In this document: in pieces, positions 16,219 to 25,217 of the stretch
Position numbering within the stretch: the first letter of the stretch is position 1
Layout: every line of letters starts with the position of its first letter
Origin: HGW-17 sp964516435
GTDB taxonomy: Bacteria > Myxococcota_A > Polyangia > HGW-17
DNA length: 31,491 nucleotides
Direction: 5' to 3'
NCBI GenBank assembly: GCA_964516435.1
Contig: CAZEZP010000066.1
Coordinates: forward strand, 1-31,491
The notes under the pieces: generated by a model
Database searches by the model: none
The model's input: the letters and a program-made list of their open reading frames with translations, nothing else
Told to the model about the DNA's origin: nothing
Translations under genes and position numbers: made by a program

Positions 16219-19200
16219 ATGCCAAAAAGCAATATATCAAAACAAAAGATGAAAAATGAAACTGGCCGTCTCTTGGGTACCGAAGGCCGCATCGCCGTCC
16301 TGAACCGGCAGGAAGCCGCCCTGCGTTGCATCCGCGCCATACGGGACATCGACTCCTGCGAGGGAACCGCCTTCGAGGACGTGGTCTTCCTGCCCCGCTG
16401 CGACCGGGGCAGCCTGGTGGCCCGCATCGCCTCCCGGGTGGTGTTCCTGCCATCCGACGGCTCCTCCGGATACCGCGTCAGCGAGGCCCTGATTTCCCTG
16501 CTCAAGGCGCACCGCATCCAGGCGGTCTGGCCCGGCTGGGGATTCGACAGCGAGAACTGGATGCTGGCCGAGGAAATCGAGAAGGCCGGGATGATATTCC
16601 TGGGCCCCACGGCCGATGCCATGCGCAAACTGGGAGACAAGATCGCATCCAAACGGACGGCCGAATCCGTGGGGGTCCCCGTCATTCCCTGGCGCATGGT
16701 GGAATCCGAACGGAATCTCGCGGACGTGGCGGAACTGGGCTTTCCCCTGCTGCTCAAGGCTTCCGGCGGCGGCGGCGGGCGTGGCATCCGCGTGGTGCAT
16801 GACCCGGAACAACTGCTGGAAGCCTGGAAATCCGTGAAAACCGAAGCCCCCGGGGACATCTTCGCCGAAAAACTCATTCCGGCCGGACGGCACGTGGAAG
16901 TGCAGGTGCTCGCCGACATCCACGGCAACGTGCTGTCCTTCGGGACCCGCGACTGCTCGCTGCAGCGGCGGCGCCAGAAAATCCTGGAGGAGGCGCCGTG
17001 CGCGGCCCTGCCGGCGGATCTGCTCGCACGGGTGGAGGCGTATGGCCGCGACCTGGCGGCGGCCGTGGGCTACCGTAGCGCGGGGACCTGCGAGTTCCTC
17101 GTGGATGCGGACGGCAATCCCTATTTCATGGAAATGAATACGCGCATCCAGGTGGAGCATACGGTCACGGAAGAAGCCTACGGCGTGGATCTGGTCCGTG
17201 AGCAAATCCACATCGCGCAGGGGCACGAATTGGCCAGGACGGTTTCCGGACCTTCGGGGCATTGCGTGGAAGTACGCGTGTACGCCGAGGATCCATCCGC
17301 CGGATTCGTTCCAGCGCCGGGAAAAATTCGGCAGATCCATTTTGGTCAGGGTCCTGGAATCCGCGTGGACTGCGGCGTGGGGGTCGGCGAAGAAATATCC
17401 CCGAATTTCGATTCCATGATTGCCAAGGTCATGGCCAGGGGGAAAACCCGCGAAGAGGCGCTCACCCGTCTGGCGCGTGCACTGGAGGAAACCCGCATCC
17501 AGGTGGAGGGCGGAACCACCAACATCCCGTTTCTGCGGTTTCTGGTATCCGACCCCGCCGTGCGCGCCGGAGACGTCGACACGACGCTCGTCGACCGCAA
17601 ACTGCTCAACGACTACCTGGCCTTCCCGGCCGAATTGCGGATTCCCGCGGTCGTGGCGGCGGGAATATGCGAACATCGCAAGCGCGAACGGGAAAGCATC
17701 GCCAACTTCGCCGCGCGCCCGATGATCACCGGCGTCGTGGACGGCTCCCAACTGGTCCATCTCTCGGGATCCGGCGGAACCTTCACCGCCCGGGTCATGC
17801 GCACGGGCTTCAAGGAATATCTGTTCAAGACATCCAACGGTTATCTGACGGCCGCCTGGATCGACGAAGGCGGCGATGAGAGCCTGCTGGAATACGGCGG
17901 CAAGAAATACAAGGTTTCCGTGGAAGCGAAGGCCTCCGAATGGCGGCTCTACGTGGAGGGGCACTTCACGGTGATCCGCCTGGTGGACCGCGGCGTCGTC
18001 CGGGCCCCCGCGCCGGCCATCGTGACGTCGGTGCATGTGGCGGCAGGACAGGAAATCCATGCCGGGCAAAGGATTTTCACTTTGGAGGCCATGAAGATGG
18101 AATTGCCCGTCCTCGCGGCCGAAGATGGCATTGTTGAAAAAATCGAGGTCGTTTCCGGAAGCCAGGTGTTCGCGGGCGGCGTGCTGCTGCGCATGCGTCC
18201 CCGGGAGAACGACGAAGGTTCGGAACTGGAAGTTCCCGTGGAAACCACCTTCCCGAGCCCGCATCAGGCGTTGAAACTCCTGGAAGGCGTCATGCTGGGC
18301 TATGATGTGGGTGGCCCCGAGCAGGAACTGGCGCAGCGCCGCTTCTCCACCGCTTCATGGGAAGAATTCGAATCCCTGGTGCCCGAAGTCTTCGAAACGG
18401 TGATCCATTTCGCCACGGCGGCCGAAATCCTTTCGCACCAACCCCGCCACGCCATGGAATCCGGCGCCGGCCTGCGCAGTTCCCGTGCCATCCTGACGGA
18501 CTTCATCCGCCGCCCGAATTTCAATCTGCACCAGTTGCCTCCGGATTTGCGCCGTAGCCTGGAGCGCATCCTGCCCCTGCTGGGCTTCTTCCAACTGGAG
18601 GAAGGAGCGGCGCTGCATCCCCTGCTCTTCCGCCTGAGGCGGGTGCTGAACCGATCGGAGGAACGCAAGTCGGCCTGCATGAATCTGCTTTCCTTCCTGT
18701 ACGTCCACCGGCAGTCCCTGGCCAATCCCCCGGAGGAACTGCGCAATGCACTCAAGATCCTGAGCATCGATTCCGAAGGCAATTCCCGGCAGACCGACCT
18801 GGTGGAGACACTGCGGTCCCAACTCTACGATCAGCCGGAACGAATCCGCATCGCCGAGCGGATTAGAAGCATGCTACAAAAAATAACACGGGAATCCGGC
18901 TGGGACAAGGAAGAACTGCGCAAGAAGATCCGGCAGGCACCCCGTTCGGAACTGCTGGTGCTGCACGAGAATCCATCCCCGGACAGCCTGGAACTCATGG
19001 CGTGGGCCTTCTGGGGCGAGATGCTGCAGCGGATGGAACCCGCTGCGGGCGGGCCGGTTCCGGCCCTGCTCCTGGACGTCTGCTTCCAGCGCAGGGATAG
19101 GGACCGGCGCTCTCCGGCGCGCCGGCGGTTCTTCTGCATGCTCCCTTCGCATGGGTGGCGCGAACTGGCGCAACTGCGGGATCCCATCGTGCGTTCGGGA

Positions 19201-21633
19201 GCGGATTCCCTGGAAATCGTGCTGGACGAAATCACGGAAGATTCGGAAACCATCTGCAATTTTCTGAACCGGCTCCCCTTCTTCTGCGGCGACGTGACCC
19301 TGGTGGATCTGCGCCACGATCGCACGCGGGTCTTCCGTTCGCCCATCGGGCACGCCTTCGTCGAGGAGACGGGCCTGTGCGGGCTGCATCCCGCCCAGGC
19401 GGCCCGGTTCGAACTGTGGCGTTTCTCGGAATTCCAACTGACGCGCCTGGAATGCGAGGATGCCATCCTGTTCCACGCCAAGGCCCGCAACTTCCCGGAG
19501 GACGAGCGCCTCATCGCCATGACGGAAGTGTTCGATCCGCCGGCGCGCACGGATGCACAGGGCCGCCGGCGCTTCCCGTCCGTCTCCATGGCCTTCCGGG
19601 CGGCCTGCCAGGCCATCCGGCAGCAGCAGAGCCGGCGCGCCCGCAGCCAGCGGCTCCACTGGAACCACCTGCTCATGGGAATCTACCCGCTTCCGCAACT
19701 GGAACCCGCGGAAATGATGGCCATCGCCGAAGATCTTCTGCCCTACACCACACGTCTGGGCCTGGAGCAGGTCACCGTGAATACGGTCCTGGAAAATACC
19801 CGGGTGGAAACGCACGGATTCCATAAAATCCGGATCCGTGGCCGCTCCAGCGAAGGCATTTCCATCGATACCGATGCAGAAGAAACCGCCGTGGTGATGC
19901 CGCTGCGCGAGGAGGAGCGGGAAGAAATCAAGGCCCGGCGTCGCGGCCTCAACAGCCCGGAAGCCATCCTGCGCATCCTGCGCCGTGATGCGGAAGGCCG
20001 CATGACGGGTCGCTTCGTGCCCTACGACGTGATTCGGGATCCCATCAGCGGGGATTTTTTCACGATAGTCAATGAATCCGGCCCCCTGACCCGCTGCGGC
20101 ACAGCCTTCGGTGTGCTCACCCTGCCGTCCGCAGGCCGCCCCGAAGGTCTTTCGCGCGTGGTGATCCTCTCCAATCCCCTGTGCAACATGGGCTCGCTGG
20201 CGGAACCCGAATGCAGCCGCATCATCGCAGCCCTGAACCTGGCCCAGGAACGGAATCTGGGCGTTCTCTGGATTCCCATTTCCGCGGGCGCCCACATCGA
20301 TTTCGATTCCGGAACCGAGAACCTCGACTGGACGGCCCGCGTGCTGCGGCGGATCGTGGAGTTCACCGAAGCGGGCGGGCGCATCGACATCCTGGTTTCC
20401 GGAATCAACGTGGGCGCACAGAGCTATTTCGATGCCGAAGCCACCATGACCATCACGACGAAGGGCTTTCTGGCCATGACGCAGGAAGGGGCGATGGTGC
20501 TCACGGGCAAGCGCGCCCTGGATTTTTCGGGAGCCGTATCTGCGGAAGACAACCTGGGCATCGGCGGATTCGAGCGCATCATGGGCCCATCGGGCCAGGC
20601 GCAGGCGCTGGTGCGCGACATCGCGGCCGGGCACCAACTGCTGACGCTGCACGCGGAACTGGTGACGCCGGGCGTCGACGGGAAACCGGTCGTCCTGCCC
20701 ACCAGCGACCCCGAAGACCGTGACATCTGCCAATATCCATACCCGGCCCGGTTCGGCCACGATTTCTCCTGCGTGGGCGACATTTTTTCGGAAGAAATCA
20801 ATCCCGGCCGCAAAAAGCCGTTCTCCGTGCAGCCCGTGATGCATGCCGTGCGGGATGCGGACGCGCCGTGGTTGGAGCGCTGGAATGCCATGCAGGACGG
20901 CGCGGAGGGCGTGGTGGTATCCGAAACCCGCGTGGGTGGCTTTCCCGTGGGCATGATCGGCGTGGAAGCCATGGGATTTCCCCGCATGGGTTCCATTCCG
21001 CCGGACGGGCCCGACACCTGGACGCCGTCCACGCTCTTCCCCCGGGGATCTTACAAGATCGCCCGGGCGCTCTCGGCCTTTTCCGGACAGGTTCCCGCCG
21101 TGATCCTCGCCAACCTCTCCGGATTCGACGGCTCCCCGGAATCCCTGCGCTCCTGGCAACTGATCCACGGCGCCGAAATCGGACGGGCGCTTGTCAACTT
21201 CCAGGGACCCGTCCTGCTGGCCGTCCTCTCCCGCTACCATGGAGGCGCCTACGTCGTCTTCTCGACGGCGCTCAATCCGCAGATGGAAGCCGTGGCGCTC
21301 TCGGGCTCCCATGCCTCGGTCATCGGCGGTGCCGCCGCAGCGGCCGTCGTGTTCGATTCGGCCATCTCCGCGGAAGTGGAAAAGAATCCGGAGGTGGCCA
21401 GCCTGCGCAAACAGGTGGAGAGCGCTTCTGGCGGCGAGCGGATCCGGATGGAGGCCCGCCTCGAGGAACTGCGCGACGCGCTCAAGGTCCAACTGCGCAA
21501 GGAGACGGCGGACCGCTTCGACCGGGTACACTCCGTGCAGCGCGCCGCCCGGGTGGGATCCCTGAAAACAGTGATTGAACCTTTCCAGCTGCGGCCTTAT
21601 ATAATCGGCTTCCTGCGGACGCACTGCCGGTAG
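16219..21633 (+). CDS. Single-chain multidomain acetyl/acyl-CoA carboxylase
   Basis: The protein carboxylates an acyl-CoA, most simply acetyl-CoA to malonyl-CoA, using ATP and bicarbonate on a swinging biotin. In its 1804 residues: biotin carboxylase about 15-475 (ATP-grasp loop Lys-Ala-Ser-Gly-Gly-Gly-Gly-Gly-Arg near 180; Asn-Thr-Arg-Ile-Gln-Val-Glu-His near 305); a linker domain of about 110 residues; a biotin carrier domain with Lys626 in Glu-Ala-Met-Lys-Met; a long central region (about 660-1250) that I cannot assign; then a carboxyltransferase about 1255-1755, with Gly-Gly-Ala-Ala-Ala-Ala-Ala in its C-half. The order matches eukaryotic ACC, though it is some 400 residues shorter than yeast ACC1. 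It follows acpS by 52 AT-rich bases, with GGAAAA before the ATG. The substrate could be propionyl- or a longer acyl-CoA; the FAS-I context favours acetyl-CoA. Confidence 0.88.
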   Translation: MPKSNISKQKMKNETGRLLGTEGRIAVLNRQEAALRCIRAIRDIDSCEGTAFEDVVFLPRCDRGSLVARIASRVVFLPSDGSSGYRVSEALISLLKAHRIQAVWPGWGFDSENWMLAEEIEKAGMIFLGPTADAMRKLGDKIASKRTAESVGVPVIPWRMVESERNLADVAELGFPLLLKASGGGGGRGIRVVHDPEQLLEAWKSVKTEAPGDIFAEKLIPAGRHVEVQVLADIHGNVLSFGTRDCSLQRRRQKILEEAPCAALPADLLARVEAYGRDLAAAVGYRSAGTCEFLVDADGNPYFMEMNTRIQVEHTVTEEAYGVDLVREQIHIAQGHELARTVSGPSGHCVEVRVYAEDPSAGFVPAPGKIRQIHFGQGPGIRVDCGVGVGEEISPNFDSMIAKVMARGKTREEALTRLARALEETRIQVEGGTTNIPFLRFLVSDPAVRAGDVDTTLVDRKLLNDYLAFPAELRIPAVVAAGICEHRKRERESIANFAARPMITGVVDGSQLVHLSGSGGTFTARVMRTGFKEYLFKTSNGYLTAAWIDEGGDESLLEYGGKKYKVSVEAKASEWRLYVEGHFTVIRLVDRGVVRAPAPAIVTSVHVAAGQEIHAGQRIFTLEAMKMELPVLAAEDGIVEKIEVVSGSQVFAGGVLLRMRPRENDEGSELEVPVETTFPSPHQALKLLEGVMLGYDVGGPEQELAQRRFSTASWEEFESLVPEVFETVIHFATAAEILSHQPRHAMESGAGLRSSRAILTDFIRRPNFNLHQLPPDLRRSLERILPLLGFFQLEEGAALHPLLFRLRRVLNRSEERKSACMNLLSFLYVHRQSLANPPEELRNALKILSIDSEGNSRQTDLVETLRSQLYDQPERIRIAERIRSMLQKITRESGWDKEELRKKIRQAPRSELLVLHENPSPDSLELMAWAFWGEMLQRMEPAAGGPVPALLLDVCFQRRDRDRRSPARRRFFCMLPSHGWRELAQLRDPIVRSGADSLEIVLDEITEDSETICNFLNRLPFFCGDVTLVDLRHDRTRVFRSPIGHAFVEETGLCGLHPAQAARFELWRFSEFQLTRLECEDAILFHAKARNFPEDERLIAMTEVFDPPARTDAQGRRRFPSVSMAFRAACQAIRQQQSRRARSQRLHWNHLLMGIYPLPQLEPAEMMAIAEDLLPYTTRLGLEQVTVNTVLENTRVETHGFHKIRIRGRSSEGISIDTDAEETAVVMPLREEEREEIKARRRGLNSPEAILRILRRDAEGRMTGRFVPYDVIRDPISGDFFTIVNESGPLTRCGTAFGVLTLPSAGRPEGLSRVVILSNPLCNMGSLAEPECSRIIAALNLAQERNLGVLWIPISAGAHIDFDSGTENLDWTARVLRRIVEFTEAGGRIDILVSGINVGAQSYFDAEATMTITTKGFLAMTQEGAMVLTGKRALDFSGAVSAEDNLGIGGFERIMGPSGQAQALVRDIAAGHQLLTLHAELVTPGVDGKPVVLPTSDPEDRDICQYPYPARFGHDFSCVGDIFSEEINPGRKKPFSVQPVMHAVRDADAPWLERWNAMQDGAEGVVVSETRVGGFPVGMIGVEAMGFPRMGSIPPDGPDTWTPSTLFPRGSYKIARALSAFSGQVPAVILANLSGFDGSPESLRSWQLIHGAEIGRALVNFQGPVLLAVLSRYHGGAYVVFSTALNPQMEAVALSGSHASVIGGAAAAAVVFDSAISAEVEKNPEVASLRKQVESASGGERIRMEARLEELRDALKVQLRKETADRFDRVHSVQRAARVGSLKTVIEPFQLRPYIIGFLRTHCR

Positions 21634-21676
21634 TTTTCCGCAATCCCGAAATGAAATCCGGCAGGAGGTATTCATC

Positions 21677-23452
21677 ATGTTTCCTTCCGTACGCGAACGA
21701 ACCTGTGACTGCGGCCGGCTGCGGGCATCCGACGTGGGCCGCGAAGTGGTCCTCATGGGCTGGGTTGCCCGGCGGCGCAATCTGGGCGGCGCCATTTTCG
21801 TGGATTTGCGGGACCGCGGCGGCATCACGCAGATCACGTTCCTGCAGGATCGCACGCCCGAACTGCATGCCCGCGCGGAAAACCTGCATGCCGAGGACGT
21901 CATCTGCGTGCGCGGCGAGGTGGTTTCCCGGGGCGAGAACGCCACGGACCGCATTCCCACGGGCGCGGTGGAAGTGATCGCATCGGATCTGCACGTCTAC
22001 AGTTCGGCGGATCCGGTTCCCTTCCCCATCCAGGACGACACGCCGGCCAACGTGGATACGCGCCTGCAGTACCGCTACCTGGACCTGCGCCGACCCCAGA
22101 TGCAGCGCAACATCATGGTTCGCCACGAAACCACCCGTGCGGTGCGCGACTACCTGGGCGGACTCGGATTCATCGAGGTGGAAACGCCATACATGGTCAA
22201 GTACACGCCAGGCGGCGCGCGCAACTTCCTGGTGCCCTCGCGCATCAACAAGGGACAGTTCTACGCGCTGGCCGAAAGCCCCCAGATCTACAAGCAACTG
22301 CTCATGGTCGCCGGATTCGATCGATATTTCCAGATCGCCCGCTGCTTCCGGGACGAGGATCCCCGCGGGGATCGGCAGCCTGAATTCACGCAGATCGACC
22401 TGGAAATCAGTTTCGCCGACATGGAAACGGTCCTGCGCATCGTGGAAGGCATGGCCGTGGCCATCTGGGAACGGCAGGACAAGTATTTCCAGTGCTCTCC
22501 CCTGCCCCGCATGGAATGGTCGGAGGCGATGGAAAAATATGGCACCGACAAGCCCGACCTGCGCTTCGGGCTGCCCCACGTGGTGCTCGACGACTTCGCG
22601 GCGGAATGCGGATTCTCGCTCCTGCGCGAAGCCGTCGCGGCCGGCGCCCTCGTCAAGGGCATGCGGGTTCCGGCTTCGGCCGATTTCTTCAGCCGCAAGG
22701 TCCTCGATGAGCTCACCGAGTGGGTCAAGCGCCAGGAAATCGGGCCCGCCAAGGGGTTGATCTGGCTCAAGGTCAAGGGCGAACGGGAACTGCAGGGCTC
22801 GGCGGCCAAGAACTTCTCGCCGGAGGAGACGGAAAGGCTCGTTCGGCGCATGGAAGCCGTTCCCGGCGACACGATTTTCATCGTGGCCGACGAACCGAAA
22901 CTGACCCACAAGGTCATGGACAACCTGCGCCGGGAAATCGCCGCCCGGATGAATCTGATCCAGCCGGGGACCTATGCGGCCGAATGGGTGATCCACTTCC
23001 CCATGTTCGAGAAGAACGATCAGGGGCAGTGGGTTTCCAGCCATCATCCCTTCACGCATCCCCGCCCGGAGGATCTGCATCTTCTGGGCACCGACCGGCA
23101 GGGCGAGGTCAAGGCTCTGGCGTACGACCTGGTGGTCAACGGGAACGAGGTGGGCGGCGGCAGCGTGCGAATCTTCAGTCCCGACATCCAGCAGCGCGTG
23201 TTCGACGCCCTGGGAATCTCCCGCGAGGAAAGCCTCGAGAAATTCGGATTCCTGCTGGATGCCTTCCGGTTCGGCGTCCCGCCGCATGCCGGATTCGCAG
23301 CCGGCCTGGACCGGGTCGTCGCCCTGCTGTGCCAGCAGGATTCCATCCGCGACGTGATCGCCTTCCCCAAGACCGTCACCGGCGTGGACCGCATGACCGG
23401 CGCCCCTACGGCCGTATCCCGCGCGCAACTGGCGGAAATCGGACTGGTCTGA
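21677..23452 (+). CDS. aspS: Aspartyl-tRNA synthetase
   Basis: This 591-residue class II synthetase charges tRNA-Asp. It has the bacterial layout: an N-terminal OB-fold anticodon-binding domain (residues 1-105, Gly-Trp-Val-Ala-Arg-Arg-Arg), catalytic motif 2 (Phe-Arg-Asp-Glu-Asp with Arg-Gln-Pro-Glu-Phe-Thr-Gln-Ile-Asp, about 224-240), the bacterial insertion (about 285-420), and motif 3 (Gly-Leu-Asp-Arg-Val-Val-Ala-Leu near 542). The anticodon-loop segment reads Arg-Asn-Leu-Gly-Gly. Non-discriminating enzymes usually carry His where Leu stands here, so it is probably specific for tRNA-Asp; this is a weak inference. The start is fixed by a strong AGGAGG 8 bases before the ATG. It lies 43 bases after the carboxylase stop, on the same strand. 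Confidence 0.95.
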   Translation: MFPSVRERTCDCGRLRASDVGREVVLMGWVARRRNLGGAIFVDLRDRGGITQITFLQDRTPELHARAENLHAEDVICVRGEVVSRGENATDRIPTGAVEVIASDLHVYSSADPVPFPIQDDTPANVDTRLQYRYLDLRRPQMQRNIMVRHETTRAVRDYLGGLGFIEVETPYMVKYTPGGARNFLVPSRINKGQFYALAESPQIYKQLLMVAGFDRYFQIARCFRDEDPRGDRQPEFTQIDLEISFADMETVLRIVEGMAVAIWERQDKYFQCSPLPRMEWSEAMEKYGTDKPDLRFGLPHVVLDDFAAECGFSLLREAVAAGALVKGMRVPASADFFSRKVLDELTEWVKRQEIGPAKGLIWLKVKGERELQGSAAKNFSPEETERLVRRMEAVPGDTIFIVADEPKLTHKVMDNLRREIAARMNLIQPGTYAAEWVIHFPMFEKNDQGQWVSSHHPFTHPRPEDLHLLGTDRQGEVKALAYDLVVNGNEVGGGSVRIFSPDIQQRVFDALGISREESLEKFGFLLDAFRFGVPPHAGFAAGLDRVVALLCQQDSIRDVIAFPKTVTGVDRMTGAPTAVSRAQLAEIGLV

Positions 23453-23577
23453 ATACGTGTCCGGATCCGCCCCGCCCTTTTTCGGAATCCTACTTCCGGA
23501 ATCCCCCGCCCTTCCGGCAGCTTGACGAATGCGCGGATTCGTGTCCAATTGTCGCCATCGTACACGGAGGTCCGATC

Positions 23578-24165
23578 ATGAAACGCATCCTCTTCGCACC
23601 GGTTCTTCTCGCCTGTTTCCTCCTCCCGTCCCGGGTTTCGGCCCGCGGCCCCATGGACATCGCCCAGTGGAGCAAGACCGGGGGCGGAAGCCTCACCATG
23701 AACGCCGTGGATTACGACGATGGCCAGGGCAACACGCTCAAGGGGAGACTGCTCTCGGTGGATCCCTGGGCGGGATTCTTCCTGCTTCCCAACTGGGCGG
23801 CCACGGGCAGCCTCCTGGTGCAGTTGCCCATCGGACAGGACTTCGACCTCTATCCCGACGTATTCGGACTCCTCGCCGGAATTCGGTATTATCGACAGTT
23901 TTATCATTTTTATTTTTATGCAGGATTTGAAATTGGAGGTGCGCATTTCTCCTCCAATATTGAAACACAAAATAAAATTAATGCATTCACCGTCCAGCAA
24001 ACGGATTCGGCGTTCCTGTGGAAACTGCCCGCGGGCCTGCTCTTTCCGCTGAGCCGCTTTCTGGCCATCGATGCGGGCATCCGCATCCTGTCGATCCACT
24101 TCTCGGAAGGCGCGCGGTGGACGGAAGCCACCATGGGATATCTGGGAGTCTTCTTCTGCTTCTAG
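23578..24165 (+). CDS. Small secreted protein, probable outer-membrane beta-barrel
   Basis: The 195-residue product begins with a Sec signal peptide (Met-Lys-Arg, a hydrophobic core, and likely cleavage after Val-Ser-Ala at about residue 22). The mature part alternates hydrophobic and polar residues, is rich in Gly, Phe and Tyr, and ends in aromatic Phe-Cys-Phe, as small eight-strand outer-membrane barrels do. No exact family is recognised. GGAGG sits 8 bases before the ATG. A patch at 23881-23995 is strikingly AT-rich and coincides with an aromatic strand region (Tyr-Tyr-Arg-Gln-Phe-Tyr-His). It is flanked by a weak TTGACG at 23522 upstream and a candidate terminator downstream, so it may be its own transcription unit. 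Confidence 0.6.
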   Translation: MKRILFAPVLLACFLLPSRVSARGPMDIAQWSKTGGGSLTMNAVDYDDGQGNTLKGRLLSVDPWAGFFLLPNWAATGSLLVQLPIGQDFDLYPDVFGLLAGIRYYRQFYHFYFYAGFEIGGAHFSSNIETQNKINAFTVQQTDSAFLWKLPAGLLFPLSRFLAIDAGIRILSIHFSEGARWTEATMGYLGVFFCF

Positions 24166-24188
24166 CTGCCCCTCCCCTGCAAAAATGC

Positions 24189-24233
24189 CGCCGGCCGCAA
24201 TTGCAGCTTGTCTCGCCGGCGCCTTTCGATTTT
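24189..24233 (+). terminator. Candidate hairpin terminator after the outer-membrane protein gene
   Basis: CGCCGGC at 24189-24195 can pair with GCCGGCG at 24215-24221 (7 bp, 19-base loop containing the palindrome GCAATTGC), followed by CCTTTCGATTTT. The stem is strong but the loop is long and the T-tract interrupted, so the call is tentative. It lies 24 bases after the stop at 24165 and before the next gene's Shine-Dalgarno. Confidence 0.35.
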
Positions 24234-24266
24234 AATGCGGGTGCGTTTTCGCATCCCGGGGGAGTC

Positions 24267-25133
24267 ATGCCTTCCAACGCCCGATATCTCATTCCCAACT
24301 TCGTGACCCTGGCGAGCCTGTGCCTGGGGGTTGTCGCCATCACCCTCGCCGCGCGCGGCGAATTGCAGCACGCTCTGTGGACGGCTTTTTTATGCACCAT
24401 CCTCGACAAGTTCGACGGAGCCCTCGCGCGCCGCTTCCATGCCACGTCGAGTTTCGGCGTAGAAATGGACAGCCTGGCCGACGTGGTGGCCTTCGGCGTG
24501 ACCCCCGCCGTAGTGGTGTATCTCACCGTCATCCGCTACAGCCCGCATTTTTCGGGTGACGCCCACTGGTTCGCGCTGGCCGCATCCCTCTTCTACGCAT
24601 CGGCCAGCGCCCTGCGCCTGGCCAAGTACAACGTCATCGCCCAGGCCGGCGAGTTCAACCAGGTATTCCAGGGCATCCCCATGCCGTTCGCCGCCGGGCT
24701 GGTGCTGGCCCCGCTGCTGCTCATGGTCAAATATTTCGAGCCGGCCGGCTACGATCCGCACGTGCTCGACGCCCGCTGGTTCGGCACGTTTTCCTCCACC
24801 ACCGGGCAGCACGCAATTTTTTCACTCATGGTTCCGCTCACACTGCTGGTGGGCTACGGCATGATCAGTCGCCTCAAGGTGCCCAAGCTCACACTGCCCA
24901 AAGTCCCCTGGATGAAGGCTTACGTGTCGGTACATGGATTTTTGACCTATTTTTTGGTGATTACGCGCACGTCGCCTGAGATCCTGAACTACATCGCGTT
25001 CCAGTTCCTGTTCATATCCGTGTACTTCACGCTCAAGGCCCGCAAGAATGCCGCACTGGCGTCCGTACCCATGCTCGAGGCCATGGGCTACCAACTGGAA
25101 TTCGTCCGCCGGGAAGAAACGCCCCCGAAGTGA
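24267..25133 (+). CDS. pssA: CDP-alcohol phosphatidyltransferase, PssA-like
   Basis: The best fit is CDP-diacylglycerol-serine O-phosphatidyltransferase, which makes phosphatidylserine, the precursor of phosphatidylethanolamine, in the inner membrane. The 288-residue protein has the full CDP-alcohol signature Asp47-x2-Asp50-Gly51-x2-Ala54-Arg55-x8-Gly64-x3-Asp68-x3-Asp72. About eight hydrophobic helices follow its Asn-Phe-Val-Thr-Leu start, as in the type II (integral-membrane) PssA group. GGGGGAG precedes the ATG. An alternative is another phosphatidyltransferase of the superfamily, such as a phosphatidylcholine or archaetidylserine type, but length and the start sequence favour PssA. It would consume acyl chains made by the upstream FAS-I, though no decarboxylase gene (psd) is in view. 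Confidence 0.85.
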   Translation: MPSNARYLIPNFVTLASLCLGVVAITLAARGELQHALWTAFLCTILDKFDGALARRFHATSSFGVEMDSLADVVAFGVTPAVVVYLTVIRYSPHFSGDAHWFALAASLFYASASALRLAKYNVIAQAGEFNQVFQGIPMPFAAGLVLAPLLLMVKYFEPAGYDPHVLDARWFGTFSSTTGQHAIFSLMVPLTLLVGYGMISRLKVPKLTLPKVPWMKAYVSVHGFLTYFLVITRTSPEILNYIAFQFLFISVYFTLKARKNAALASVPMLEAMGYQLEFVRREETPPK

Positions 25134-25217
25134 CGCATGCCGGCCGGCGCATCGCCGTCCGATGGCAGGGGCGAACGACACGGCCTTGCGGTCCATGGCG
25201 GCACGAGGATTCACGCG

